Positions 55,364-64,000 of a DNA stretch of 64,000 bases are shown here, piece after piece. Origin of the DNA: Paenibacillus sp. FSL H7-0737 (GTDB lineage: Bacteria; Bacillota; Bacilli; Paenibacillales; Paenibacillaceae); the NCBI RefSeq assembly GCF_000758545.1, contig NZ_CP009279.1:2480001-2544000 (forward strand), given 5' to 3'. Position 1 is the stretch's first letter. Each line of letters opens with the position of its first letter. A program made the translations under genes and the position numbers. The notes beneath the pieces are model-generated. The model saw only the letters and a program-made list of their open reading frames with translations, did not search any database and was not told the origin of the DNA.

Positions 55364-57082
55364 TTAGATTTTTTTAGGAAGCTCCGGAAGAGATAAGATT
55401 ACACTAGCGCCGCCGCTCTCCAAATTGGAAAAGGTGATAGTTGCTCTTTTTAAATAGAGATATTCCAGCCGTTTAAGCGTATTCATAATACCGATCTGCA
55501 TACCGTTGCTTTGATCCAAGGGCTCACCAAGATTAAGCTTCTCTAACACTTGCGGTGGAAAACCGGGACCGGTGTCGGTGAGCTGGATAACGAGCATGTC
55601 TTCCTCTTCAATCCGTAATCGCTGGACTGTAAGCCTGATCTCTACTTCATGTTCTCGTGAAATCGCATATTTAATAGAATTTTCAATGAAGGTTTGCAGC
55701 ACTAATGGCGGGATTTCCACACAGCTTGCCTGATCCTCTTGCTCAATATTGTAAATAAATGCATCCTGATATCGTTGCTTTTGAATCTCTAGATAGGTTC
55801 GGACATGTTCAATTTCATCCTCCAGCCGGACAAAATTCTCACCATTTTGAAAAATATAACGGAAATATTTCGACGTAGATAACGTCATATTCTCAATTTC
55901 TTTATACATTTCAATTTGGGCCATGCTATAGATGCTAGTCAGGCAATTTAAGAAAAAGTGGGGCTTGATCTGTAGCTTCATATAATCCAGTTGTATCCGC
56001 TGCTTCTCCAGTTCCTGCTCGTACATAGCGATTTTGAAGGTTTTGATTTGATCAACTAAATCTTTAAACTGTGTGTTTGCTTGTTCCAGCTCTATAATCT
56101 CACTGCTTTTGAAATCTGCGGGTTGCCCAGCCTCATTAATGAAAGCAAGGTTCTCAGAGAAGCTTTGAATCGGGCCTAGTACTCTTTTCTTGAAAAACAG
56201 CAGGACGATGCATAAAGTGGAAGTGACAATGAAGAAGAGTAACATTATAAGCAGCTGAGCAATGATGATTTTTTCGAATATGCCATATTTAATGACCATT
56301 TTAGTGCTAAAGGTGGTGTCTGAGAAGGCGCTGTTGATTGTTGTACGCGATTGCAAAAGATTTGAGAAGCCTCCCTCTTCCGTTATCAGCTTTCCGCTGT
56401 TCGATATGGGACTCGATAAAGGCTGTTCATTCTCATCTACGAGAGAAACATAACCATTGGCACCCAAATTAATTTGGCGTAGAGGACGGATCAGATTATC
56501 GGCGGAGATCAGTCCAATTAAATAACGATTGTAATAGGGAACGATATTAATCACGTAGTAGTGGTTGTTAACAAGGATTGGCGTCCATTTGGAATAAAAC
56601 TTCTCATACATCTCCTTATCATCAATATAAGAAATAATCTTCGTTTTGAGCTGCCTGTAATCCGTATAGGTCACACTGATCGGTGCACAATTTAAAAAGT
56701 AGTTCTCATTTTTCAAATAGTAGAAAAAGTTGTACTCATGTCCGTAGTTTTTTTGCAGCTCGGTAAAGCGTTTATGCAGATTATCATTTGCCTTCAAGAA
56801 CTCGATACTGTTGACCCCGTAAGTATTCATCGCAAGCAAGCTCTCATCGTTCCCAAGCGTCCAGCCCATATAGTGATTAATGTAAGCGAAATCATGATTG
56901 ATACGATTAATGTAGAGTGCCGCAGTATCCTGTAAATTTCGAGTGGACTGTTGCTTAACGATAGAAATGGAAGTAATGCTGATCGCTAAATCCAGAATGA
57001 GGACTGTGAACGAGACTGCCATCATGACTTTTATATAATGACGAATGGGGTAGGTTTTGTGCTTCGCTGTTTTTTTGTTCAT
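55364..57082 (-). CDS. YesM-type sensor histidine kinase (second pair)
   Basis: About 572 residues. First helix about 20-42 (VMMAVSFTVLILDLAISITSI), an outside sensing domain to about 270, then a second helix (IIAQLLIMLLFFIVTSTLCIVLLFF). The His-kinase region has the phospho-acceptor in LQIKPHFFLNCLTSIY and ATPase box QLTDTGPGFPP. ATG at 57082 is used; it has only a distant AGAGG upstream, and a longer frame to 57157 exists without support. Its gene is followed after 18 bases by the response regulator gene. It likely senses a sugar bound outside, possibly with one of the two divergent binding proteins. Confidence 0.9.
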   Translation of the reverse strand: MNKKTAKHKTYPIRHYIKVMMAVSFTVLILDLAISITSISIVKQQSTRNLQDTAALYINRINHDFAYINHYMGWTLGNDESLLAMNTYGVNSIEFLKANDNLHKRFTELQKNYGHEYNFFYYLKNENYFLNCAPISVTYTDYRQLKTKIISYIDDKEMYEKFYSKWTPILVNNHYYVINIVPYYNRYLIGLISADNLIRPLRQINLGANGYVSLVDENEQPLSSPISNSGKLITEEGGFSNLLQSRTTINSAFSDTTFSTKMVIKYGIFEKIIIAQLLIMLLFFIVTSTLCIVLLFFKKRVLGPIQSFSENLAFINEAGQPADFKSSEIIELEQANTQFKDLVDQIKTFKIAMYEQELEKQRIQLDYMKLQIKPHFFLNCLTSIYSMAQIEMYKEIENMTLSTSKYFRYIFQNGENFVRLEDEIEHVRTYLEIQKQRYQDAFIYNIEQEDQASCVEIPPLVLQTFIENSIKYAISREHEVEIRLTVQRLRIEEEDMLVIQLTDTGPGFPPQVLEKLNLGEPLDQSNGMQIGIMNTLKRLEYLYLKRATITFSNLESGGASVILSLPELPKKI

Positions 57083-57220
57083 AAAATCATTATAAGACCT
57101 CTGCAGGAAAAATACAGGAGAACTCACTAGCGATTTACCGCAAAGTCCGGAAAGCACATACAGAAGTCGGGATACTGTTATTAAGTCCCTTCAAGCGAAG
57201 GCTTTTGATTTTGTGTTTTT

Positions 57221-57234
57221 TGTAAGCGGATTCA
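57221..57234. promoter_or_regulatory. Candidate cre (CcpA) site
   Basis: TGTAAGCGGATTCA matches 12 of 14 positions of TGWAARCGYTWNCW. It lies in the 257-base region between the divergent sensor kinase and binding-protein genes, about 105 bases before the latter. The rest of that region shows no other clear feature. Confidence 0.4.
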
Positions 57235-57339
57235 AAGGTCTGGATAACCGTCTTAAAGGGTCCGGAATACGAAAAAATAAGACGTTATGATTAAGCTATT
57301 CAGATAATCTTTGATTAATTGAAATGGGGGATTAAGAGG

Positions 57340-58944
57340 ATGAGTCAACACAGTAAGAAAAAGACGGCAAAGAAATGGACTGTGGGTCTGCTGGCGGCGG
57401 CTATGGTATTTGGTATTGCTGGCTGCGGTGGAAAAGACGGGAATAATGCTGCAACTAGTGAGACGAGCAGTTACAACAAAGAAGGTCTGCCAATTGTTAA
57501 TGAGCCTGTAACACTCAAGGTGCTGACCGTACGTTGGGGAAGCATGGGAGACACGTTTACGCAGAACCAATGGCTGAAGGATCTGGAGAAAAATACAAAT
57601 GTCAAAATCGAATGGCAAGTGATGTCCTCCAATGACTGGGCCGAACAGAAGTCCATTCTGCTGGCTAGCGGTACGCTTCCAGACATTATCCTCGGAAATC
57701 AAACCTTCGGAGATTCTGATATCGTTAATAATCTAAGCTTTTTCCGGCCGTTAGATGATTATATTGAAAAAAATATGCCAAATCTTAAAGCGGCCATGGA
57801 AGAAACGCCTGAGTTGAAAAAAATCAGCACTTTTCCTGACGGGAAAATCTATTCACTGCCAACAAGACTTCCATCGCGTCCAAAAAGCTCTCGTCAGCCT
57901 GTGATTAACAAAACTTGGCTCGATAAATTGGGCCTGAAGGCTCCTGAAACGATTGATGAGTTATACAACGTACTTAAAGCTTTCAAAGAACAAGATCCAA
58001 ACGGAAATGGCAAACAAGATGAGATTCCTTTTATTGAAATTGGGAATGACTTGATCAGTCCTTTCGGAATTGCCGACTTGAATAACAACAATATGATCAT
58101 CAAGGACGGAAAAGCGATCTATTTCCCTGTTTCGGAGGAGTTCAAAGAAGGCCTTAAATGGGAAAATAAATTGTATGCGGAAGGTTTATTAGATAAAGAG
58201 GTATTCACTCAGGATGATACGATGAGATCGGCGAAGTTCCAAAATCCGGATGCTCCAATCGTAGGCTTTACGTATCAGTGGACCCCGGACGCTGTGTTTG
58301 GTAAATGGAGCGATCAATATGTGACGATTCCACCGATTGCCGGACCGGATGGTAAGCGTTATACAATCGGTAATCCAATTGGGATGAGTCTTAACCGTAA
58401 TGAACTGCTGATTACTACTTCGAGTAAGTATCCAGAGGTTGCTGCGCGTTGGGCAGATCAGTTCTACACGAACGAAGCGAGCATTCAGAATTTTTGGGGT
58501 GCGATTGGAACTGTAATTAAGAAGAATGATGACAGCACCTATACATTGATGGATCCACCAGCTGGAACCAGCGCAGATGCCTGGTATTGGGATCAGTCTC
58601 TTCGAGATTTCGGACCGAAATATGTGAGCCCGTCCTTTGAACAGAAAATCGTTCTTAATCCTGAAAGTGGAGATGGACTGAAGCTGCAGCTGGATAAGCT
58701 GGGTAGTGAATTTGTAACAGAGCCTTTCCCTAACGTTATGTACACCTCCGATGAGTTCGAGGAGCTGCCAACCTTGACCACGGATATCGACGGTTATGTG
58801 AATACAATGCGCGCTCAATTTATTAGCAAAGGCGGAATTGACGAAGGCTGGGATGATTATGTCAAACAGCTTAATAAAATGGGGCTTGAAAAGTTAGTTA
58901 AGATTCGCACAGATGCTTACAGTCGTTATATGAGTGTGAAATAA
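57340..58944 (+). CDS. Extracellular solute-binding lipoprotein (tandem paralogue 1)
   Basis: 534 residues. Signal peptide with lipobox GIAGC (Cys29), then a binding fold with LKVLTVRWGSMGDTFTQNQW and LPDIILGNQTFGDSDIVNNL. An EF-hand-like calcium loop, DPNGNGKQDE, resembles one described in alginate-binding proteins such as AlgQ2. ATG at 57340 has GGGGGA nine bases upstream. It is by eye roughly four-fifths identical to the protein at 60936 across the mature part, while the signal peptides are unrelated. It precedes the two permeases and is separated from them by a hairpin. Confidence 0.93.
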   Translation: MSQHSKKKTAKKWTVGLLAAAMVFGIAGCGGKDGNNAATSETSSYNKEGLPIVNEPVTLKVLTVRWGSMGDTFTQNQWLKDLEKNTNVKIEWQVMSSNDWAEQKSILLASGTLPDIILGNQTFGDSDIVNNLSFFRPLDDYIEKNMPNLKAAMEETPELKKISTFPDGKIYSLPTRLPSRPKSSRQPVINKTWLDKLGLKAPETIDELYNVLKAFKEQDPNGNGKQDEIPFIEIGNDLISPFGIADLNNNNMIIKDGKAIYFPVSEEFKEGLKWENKLYAEGLLDKEVFTQDDTMRSAKFQNPDAPIVGFTYQWTPDAVFGKWSDQYVTIPPIAGPDGKRYTIGNPIGMSLNRNELLITTSSKYPEVAARWADQFYTNEASIQNFWGAIGTVIKKNDDSTYTLMDPPAGTSADAWYWDQSLRDFGPKYVSPSFEQKIVLNPESGDGLKLQLDKLGSEFVTEPFPNVMYTSDEFEELPTLTTDIDGYVNTMRAQFISKGGIDEGWDDYVKQLNKMGLEKLVKIRTDAYSRYMSVK

Positions 58945-58965
58945 CCTATTCGTCTTTCGAAAAAG

Positions 58966-58997
58966 GTGCTGCCCTACATAAATTTGTGGGGTAGCAT
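58966..58997 (+). terminator. Hairpin between binding protein 1 and permease genes
   Basis: GTGCTGCCCTAC (58966-58977) pairs with GTGGGGTAGCAT (58986-58997) using G-T pairs. A TCTCTATTTTTAA tail follows. A partial terminator or 3' stabiliser, as in the other importer operons here. Confidence 0.6.
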
Positions 58998-59025
58998 TCT
59001 CTATTTTTAATAAGGAGGGGATGTT

Positions 59026-59949
59026 ATGAAATCTGATCCAATTCATTTGAGTCGGAAACTCGGACAAATCAAACAAAACTGGGGTTTATATACGTTGCTT
59101 TTTCCTGCAGTAGTCCTTACGTTATTATTCGCATATAAACCCATGTATGGGGTGCTCATTGCCTTTAAGGATTATAGCCCGGCGTTAGGAATAGGCGGAA
59201 GTCCATGGGCCGGATTCAAATACTTCGAGAAGTTTTTTAATTCCTATCAATTTTCTGCCACGATCAAAAATACGCTAATCATCAGTGTGTACAGTCTGAT
59301 TACGTTTCCGATTCCGATTATACTTGCGCTGATGGTTAACCAGATGAGACCAAACCGTTTCAGACGGTTTTTTCAGACGGTATCCTATATGCCACATTTT
59401 ATCTCAACCGTAGTTATGGTGGGCTTAATGATGATTCTGTTCTCACCTAGCACCGGCCTACTGGGCAATGTATATAGTCTTTTTGGAAAAGAAGCTCCTG
59501 ATCTAATGGGCTCTGCCGGATTATTCAGCAGTGTGTACGTCTGGTCGGATGTGTGGCAGCATGTCGGCTGGGACAGCATTATCTTTATCGCTGCTCTCTC
59601 TGCTGTTGATCCTAGTTTGTATGAGGCTGCAACCGTAGACGGCGCAAGTCGGATGCATAAAATTCGTTACATCGATATTCCGATGCTGATGCCAACAGCG
59701 ATAACATTGCTTATCCTGCGGGTCGGGGGACTGCTAGGGGTTGGATTTGAAAAGGTGTACTTAATGCAAAATGACTTGAACATCACTTCAAGTGAAATTC
59801 TGTCTACTTATGTCTACAAAATTGGTCTGCTCAGCAGTCAGTATAGCTTTTCGTCGGCGATCAACCTGTTCAACACGGTCATTAATTTTATTTTATTGAT
59901 CATGGTCAATCAGATTTCTAAAAAGTTAAGCGAAAATAGCTTGTGGTAG
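59026..59949 (+). CDS. Sugar ABC transporter permease (LplB type)
   Basis: 307 residues with six predicted helices. The first is YTLLFPAVVLTLLFAY and the EAA loop is LYEAATVDGASRMHKIRYIDIP. AAGGAGGGG lies upstream of the ATG. It forms the channel with the next product and serves one or both of the flanking binding proteins. Confidence 0.93.
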   Translation: MKSDPIHLSRKLGQIKQNWGLYTLLFPAVVLTLLFAYKPMYGVLIAFKDYSPALGIGGSPWAGFKYFEKFFNSYQFSATIKNTLIISVYSLITFPIPIILALMVNQMRPNRFRRFFQTVSYMPHFISTVVMVGLMMILFSPSTGLLGNVYSLFGKEAPDLMGSAGLFSSVYVWSDVWQHVGWDSIIFIAALSAVDPSLYEAATVDGASRMHKIRYIDIPMLMPTAITLLILRVGGLLGVGFEKVYLMQNDLNITSSEILSTYVYKIGLLSSQYSFSSAINLFNTVINFILLIMVNQISKKLSENSLW

Positions 59950-59966
59950 AAGGGAGGAGCATTGAA

Positions 59967-60890
59967 ATGGGAGGCTTAGAGACGGCGACTAAAGGAAATG
60001 TAGGAAAAATAAAGAAGAATCGCTCCTCAGATACTATAATGGAAATTGTGATGTACGTTATATCAGCAATTTTTCTAATCATCCTGATCTATCCGCTGTA
60101 TTTTATCGTCATTGCTTCGTTTAGTGATCCTTCTGCGGTTGCTGGAGGTCAAGTTTGGCTATTTCCTAAAGGGTTTACCTTTGATGGTTATAAAGAGCTG
60201 CTTCGTCATGAGAATATTTGGATCGGGTATTGGAATACCATCCTGTACACGGTGGTTGGGACTGCAATCGGTTTAGTAGTTAATATTTCAGCTGCCTATG
60301 CGTTATCAAGAAAGGACCTTGTGGGGCGGAAATACATTTCGCTGTTTTTCATATTTACAATGTTCTTTAACGGGGGGTTGATTCCTACTTTTTTAACGGT
60401 TCGTGATTTCCATCTCTATGATACTTTCTTGGTAATGGTACTTCCTTTCGCAGTTGGAGTTTTTAATATCATAGTGGCACGAACTTTTTTCCAGACTAGT
60501 ATTCCGGGCGATTTATGGGAAGCAGCGCAAATTGATGGATGTGGCAATCTCCGTTATTTTGCACAGATAGTTCTACCGTTGTCGAAGGCTATTATTGCAG
60601 TGTTAGGTTTATGGATCGCTGTAGGTTATTGGAATTCATATTTTAATGCCTTGATTTATTTGAAAAATCCTAATATGTATCCTTTGCAGCTGATCCTGCG
60701 AAATATTCTGATTACCAATCAGATGCAGTCTGGTATGGGGACCGGAGAAGCCGCACAAATCGCGTTACGGCTCGCAAATATGATGCGGTATTCGGTTATT
60801 ATCGTAGCAACTGTTCCAATTATGTGTGTATACCCATTTGTGCAAAAATACTTTAACCAAGGGGTAATGATCGGCGCAGTGAAGGAATAA
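59967..60890 (+). CDS. Sugar ABC transporter permease (YtcP/LplC type)
   Basis: 307 residues with six predicted helices. The EAA-loop equivalent is LWEAAQIDGCGNLRYFAQIVLP and the terminus is KYFNQGVMIGAVKE. ATG at 59967 is preferred over an upstream GTG at 59943, since AGGGAGG lies nine bases before it and inside the longer version. It is 17 bases after the partner permease stop. Confidence 0.92.
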   Translation: MGGLETATKGNVGKIKKNRSSDTIMEIVMYVISAIFLIILIYPLYFIVIASFSDPSAVAGGQVWLFPKGFTFDGYKELLRHENIWIGYWNTILYTVVGTAIGLVVNISAAYALSRKDLVGRKYISLFFIFTMFFNGGLIPTFLTVRDFHLYDTFLVMVLPFAVGVFNIIVARTFFQTSIPGDLWEAAQIDGCGNLRYFAQIVLPLSKAIIAVLGLWIAVGYWNSYFNALIYLKNPNMYPLQLILRNILITNQMQSGMGTGEAAQIALRLANMMRYSVIIVATVPIMCVYPFVQKYFNQGVMIGAVKE

Positions 60891-60935
60891 GCTCTTCTAC
60901 TTTTCAACTAACATTTGTGAGGGAGCAAGACCGTA

Positions 60936-62540
60936 ATGAAAAAGCAACCCAAAAACAGTATCAATAGAACAATCACCGTCATTCTTCTAGTTACAACGTT
61001 GCTTGCTAGCCTTACAGCCTGTAAAGGGGATAAAGGGGTAAACTCTGTTGAATCTGATCCGGGTCAATTTCATAAAGAAGGTTTGCCAATCGTGGATAAG
61101 CCCATGACGCTGAAGGTTCTAACGGTTCGGTGGGGAAGCATGGGAGATAACTTTATCCAGAATCAATGGCTGAAGGATTTGGAAAAAAATACGAATGTCA
61201 AAATCGAATGGCAGGTGATGTCTGCTAATGATTGGAGTGAGCGGAAGTCCATTATGCTGGCAAGCGGTACACTTCCAGATATCATTTTAGGGAGTGAGAC
61301 CTTCGGAGATTCGGATATCGTCAATAATTTAAGCTTATTCAGGCCGCTTGATGACTATATCGAAAGCTATATGCCTAACCTCAAAGCAGCCATGCAGGAA
61401 GAGCCTGAATTGAAAAAAATCAGTGCTTTTCCTGATGGGAAAATCTACTCTTTGCCTGCAAGATTACCTTTACGTCCTAAAAGCTCACGCCAACCCGTGA
61501 TTAACAAAACCTGGCTGGATAAATTGGGATTGAAGATTCCCGATACGATTGATGATTTATACAACGTGCTAAAAGCATTTAAAGAACGTGACCCTAATGG
61601 GAATGGAAGGCTGGATGAGATACCTGTTATCGAAGTAAGTAATGATCTTATCAGTCCTTTCGGAATCACGGATCTGAACAATAACTTTATGGTCGTCCAG
61701 GACGGAAATGCGGTATATTACCCTGTTTCAGAGGCGTACAAAGAAGGGCTCAAATGGGAGCATAAATTGTTTGTCGAAGGTTTGCTTGATAAAGAATTAT
61801 TCACGCAAGATGAAACGATGAGATCAGCCAAGTTTCTTAATCCGGATGCTCCTATCGTAGGATTCTCGTATCAGTGGACGCCGGATGCCGTATTTGGCAA
61901 ATGGAGTGATCAATATATCACGATTCCTCCGATTGCAGGACCGGATGGTAAGCGCTACACCATAGGAAATCCGTATGGAATGAATCTGGAGCGCAACGAG
62001 CTGCTAATTTCCACTTCTTGCAAATACCCAGAGATTGCTGCCCGCTGGGCTGATCAGTTCTACACCAATGAAGCAAGCATTCAAAATTTCTGGGGAGCGA
62101 TAGACACCGTTATTAAGAAAAATATTAACGGTTCTTATACATTGATGGACCCACCGATGGGTACCAGTGCTGATGCCTGGTATTGGGATCAATCACTCCG
62201 GGATTTCGGGCCGAAATATGTCAGTCCAGAGTTTGAAAAATCCATCTTTCTAAACCCAAAAACCGGAGATGGACTGAAGCTGCAGCTCGATAAGCTGGGA
62301 AGCGATTATACAACGCCACCTTTCCCTGATGTAATGTACACCGCTGAAGAGTTTCAGCTGCTGCCGACTTTGACTACGGACATCGATAGTTATGTCAATA
62401 CAATGCGTGCTCAGTTTATAATTACAGGTAAAATTGACGAGGGCTGGGCTGATTATGTGAAACAGCTGCGGGGAATGGGACTGGAGAAGCTGGTTAAAAT
62501 TCGTACCGATGCTTACAGTCGTTATGTGAATGTAGAATAG
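60936..62540 (+). CDS. Extracellular solute-binding lipoprotein (tandem paralogue 2)
   Basis: 534 residues. Lipobox SLTAC (Cys29). The mature protein parallels the 57340 product almost segment by segment (LKVLTVRWGSMGDNFIQNQW; LPDIILGSETFGDSDIVNNL; calcium-type loop DPNGNGRLDE) and ends with the same KLVKIRTDAYSRY motif. The N-terminal ~40 residues differ completely. A GGGAG site precedes the ATG, 45 bases after the permease. Two binding proteins for one permease pair suggests a recent duplication and possibly two ligand preferences. Confidence 0.93.
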   Translation: MKKQPKNSINRTITVILLVTTLLASLTACKGDKGVNSVESDPGQFHKEGLPIVDKPMTLKVLTVRWGSMGDNFIQNQWLKDLEKNTNVKIEWQVMSANDWSERKSIMLASGTLPDIILGSETFGDSDIVNNLSLFRPLDDYIESYMPNLKAAMQEEPELKKISAFPDGKIYSLPARLPLRPKSSRQPVINKTWLDKLGLKIPDTIDDLYNVLKAFKERDPNGNGRLDEIPVIEVSNDLISPFGITDLNNNFMVVQDGNAVYYPVSEAYKEGLKWEHKLFVEGLLDKELFTQDETMRSAKFLNPDAPIVGFSYQWTPDAVFGKWSDQYITIPPIAGPDGKRYTIGNPYGMNLERNELLISTSCKYPEIAARWADQFYTNEASIQNFWGAIDTVIKKNINGSYTLMDPPMGTSADAWYWDQSLRDFGPKYVSPEFEKSIFLNPKTGDGLKLQLDKLGSDYTTPPFPDVMYTAEEFQLLPTLTTDIDSYVNTMRAQFIITGKIDEGWADYVKQLRGMGLEKLVKIRTDAYSRYVNVE

Positions 62541-62598
62541 AGTATTATGTGAAATACTGACGGCTAGGCTGTAACATCCTATTTCACTTATTTAAACA

Positions 62599-62641
62599 AA
62601 GGAGGTTCTCTCTATGCGAGTGGCATAAAGAGAACCTCCTT
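62599..62641. terminator. Bidirectional terminator between binding protein 2 and GH30
   Basis: AAGGAGGTTCTCT (62599-62611) and AGAGAACCTCCTT (62629-62641) are perfect 13-bp arms with a 17-base loop. A/T-rich tails lie on both sides, serving the convergent genes. The left arm happens to be a perfect Shine-Dalgarno sequence. Confidence 0.85.
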
Positions 62642-62648
62642 ATTCTTT

Positions 62649-63992
62649 TTACTTTATTAGCAGGGTTTGAATGGCATGAGCCGGAATCATGTTCTCAGCC
62701 AAGTTGTTATGGAAGCGCAGGGTGAAAGGAAGCTCTTGTTCCGTGCGGTTCATAACGATAACAGCAATGGTGCCATCTGGGTTACGGAAAGCCGTTGTTT
62801 CAAGCTTATCAGTATATTTAGAGTGCCCAATTCGTTTAGCACCTGGGCGAATGTATTTACTGAAATGCCCGATGTAATAGAAGGAGCTCTCAAATATAAT
62901 TTCATCGTTTTTCGTATCGCCAATAATTGGAGCATCGCAGTAGTTACCTACATGGTTAGGGCCCCCTTGCTCGTCCAAGACAATATTCCAGTCCGTCCAG
63001 CTTGACATCCAGTTGTTCAGGTTACCAATGATATCGTGGCCGTAACGTTCGCCTGTGTTCCATGAGCCGAGATGAACGCCACCTTCTTGGCAGCCTTCAC
63101 TGAAGAACAGCTTCTTGTCTGGGAAGCGATCATGAACGGCCGATAGGGCTTCGAAGTGATCTCCGGAGTACCAGTGGAAGCAAATTCCCCAAATGTATTT
63201 GGAAGCTTCTTGATCTTCAAAAGCAACCTTGGCACGATCATACACGCGCTCCTTGTTATGATCCCAGATCATAACCTTTACATGAGCCAAACCGGCTTGT
63301 TCCAAGGCAGGTCCCAAGTAATCACGAACAAAATCTTTTTCTTCTTCGGCAGTATAAAGGCAAGAATCCCAGATTTGAACAGCCTTCGCTTCATTCTGAA
63401 CACTAACAGCCCAAATATCGATGCCTTCAGCTGCGTAAGCCTGAATATATTTTACGAACATGTTGGCCCAAGCCTCACGGTATTCAGGCTTAAGAGCTCC
63501 ACCACCGTTCATTTGACCGTTCGTTTTCATAAAAGCTGGCGGACTCCAAGGAGAGGAGAACAAACGGAAATCTTCACCAACAGCTGTTGCAGCATTTTTG
63601 ATTAGGGGGATAATTGACTCTTGATCTCTGGAAATATCGAACGATCGGAGCTCTGCATCGCCTTCTTCTACATAAGCATAGTTGCCGAGTGAGAAGTCAC
63701 AGCTCTGGATATGCGAGCGGCAAAGAGTATACCCAATTCCGTGCTCAGGATCAAAATAAGCGTCGATGATTTCTTTTTGTTTAGCTTCACTTAGTTTAGC
63801 GATGGTAACAGCAGAAGCCTCGGTAAGTGCACCACCGAAACCTTCCATTTCCTGATACTCCAGATCATCATAAATATTGATGAGCTCTGATTCGACGCCT
63901 GATGTATCGGGGAGGAAGATCAGAGGGTCTTTTTCTGTCAGACGGTCGGTAGTTTCTTTTGCTGTTTGAATGACGCGGACAATTTTACTCAT
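62649..63992 (-). CDS. GH30 glycoside hydrolase (second copy)
   Basis: 447 residues, cytoplasmic, complete; the ATG lies nine bases from the right edge, so its promoter is outside the window. GH30 signatures are YQEMEGFGGALTEASAVTI, FSSPWSPPAFMKT, acid/base E201 in AVSVQNEAKAVQIWDS and nucleophile E299 in LFFSEGCQEGGVHLG. The acid/base motif is NEA instead of the NEP of the other copy, and the regions around it differ, so the two probably belong to different GH30 subfamilies. It is convergent with the duplicated-binding-protein importer and probably processes its cargo. Substrate not determined. Confidence 0.92.
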   Translation of the reverse strand: MSKIVRVIQTAKETTDRLTEKDPLIFLPDTSGVESELINIYDDLEYQEMEGFGGALTEASAVTIAKLSEAKQKEIIDAYFDPEHGIGYTLCRSHIQSCDFSLGNYAYVEEGDAELRSFDISRDQESIIPLIKNAATAVGEDFRLFSSPWSPPAFMKTNGQMNGGGALKPEYREAWANMFVKYIQAYAAEGIDIWAVSVQNEAKAVQIWDSCLYTAEEEKDFVRDYLGPALEQAGLAHVKVMIWDHNKERVYDRAKVAFEDQEASKYIWGICFHWYSGDHFEALSAVHDRFPDKKLFFSEGCQEGGVHLGSWNTGERYGHDIIGNLNNWMSSWTDWNIVLDEQGGPNHVGNYCDAPIIGDTKNDEIIFESSFYYIGHFSKYIRPGAKRIGHSKYTDKLETTAFRNPDGTIAVIVMNRTEQELPFTLRFHNNLAENMIPAHAIQTLLIK

Positions 63993-64000
63993 AGTGGTTG

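Noticed and set aside
57253..57702. Minus-strand frame of 149 codons across the importer promoter region
   Set aside because: It overlaps the start of the lipoprotein gene and the promoter region, and shows no protein-like motif.
58189..58818. Long minus-strand open frame (209 codons) inside the binding-protein gene
   Set aside because: It lies antisense to a clear family-1 binding protein, has no ribosome site and an implausible His/Arg/Ile-rich composition.
63156..63605. Plus-strand frame of 149 codons within the second GH30
   Set aside because: Antisense to an intact GH30 gene with both catalytic residues present.

Overview
The window looks like chromosome of a Paenibacillus-type low-to-moderate G+C Firmicute. 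The evidence is AGGAGG-type ribosome binding sites, frequent GTG and TTG starts, LplB/YtcP-type sugar permeases with lipoprotein binding proteins, YesM/YesN-type two-component pairs, cre-like and Fur-like sites, and a high density of AraC, LacI and glycoside hydrolase genes. I saw no rRNA, tRNA, CRISPR array, insertion sequence or prophage gene. The genus is an inference from gene content.

Layout. (1) 1-3,340: 3' end of a GH115-like protein, then on the minus strand a pectin acetylesterase-like membrane-anchored protein, a TetR and an AraC regulator. (2) 3,500-21,400: a mannoside locus. A GH38 alpha-mannosidase (minus strand) faces a YesM/YesN sensor-regulator pair, followed by two sugar permeases, a binding lipoprotein, a GH125 exo-alpha-1,6-mannosidase, a large poorly classified clan GH-A enzyme and a second GH38. 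No enzyme here has a signal peptide, so the picture is import of short manno-oligosaccharides and complete degradation in the cytoplasm. (3) 21,500-31,840: MarR with a divergent short UvrA-like ATPase, a LacI-HAD pair, YdeI-like and DinB proteins, a WYL regulator, and a TetR plus three-gene ABC exporter. (4) 31,837-34,712: a Fur-box-controlled siderophore binding lipoprotein and an AraC regulator carrying a homologous binding domain. (5) 34,947-43,390: GH2 beta-galactosidase with a divergent AraC regulator, a membrane protein of unknown function, a GH51 arabinofuranosidase and a short ArsR-like protein. (6) 43,440-49,830: a LacI regulator with three near-identical operators, a sugar ABC importer and a GH30 enzyme. 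(7) 49,900-53,710: a small exported protein, Rrf2, DoxX, a pyridoxine kinase-like gene and a GT2-TPR glycosyltransferase. (8) 53,735-63,992: a second YesM/YesN pair, divergent to an importer operon that carries two closely related binding proteins around one permease pair, then a convergent second GH30.

The theme is uptake and intracellular breakdown of plant and glycoprotein oligosaccharides, each module with its own local regulator. Candidate cre sites suggest an overlay of CcpA catabolite control. The least explained pieces are the 1049-residue clan GH-A enzyme in the mannoside operon, the regulator/lipoprotein pair with duplicated siderophore-binding domains and no permease, the LacI-HAD pair, and the membrane protein that may join a J-like domain to a binding-protein-like domain.
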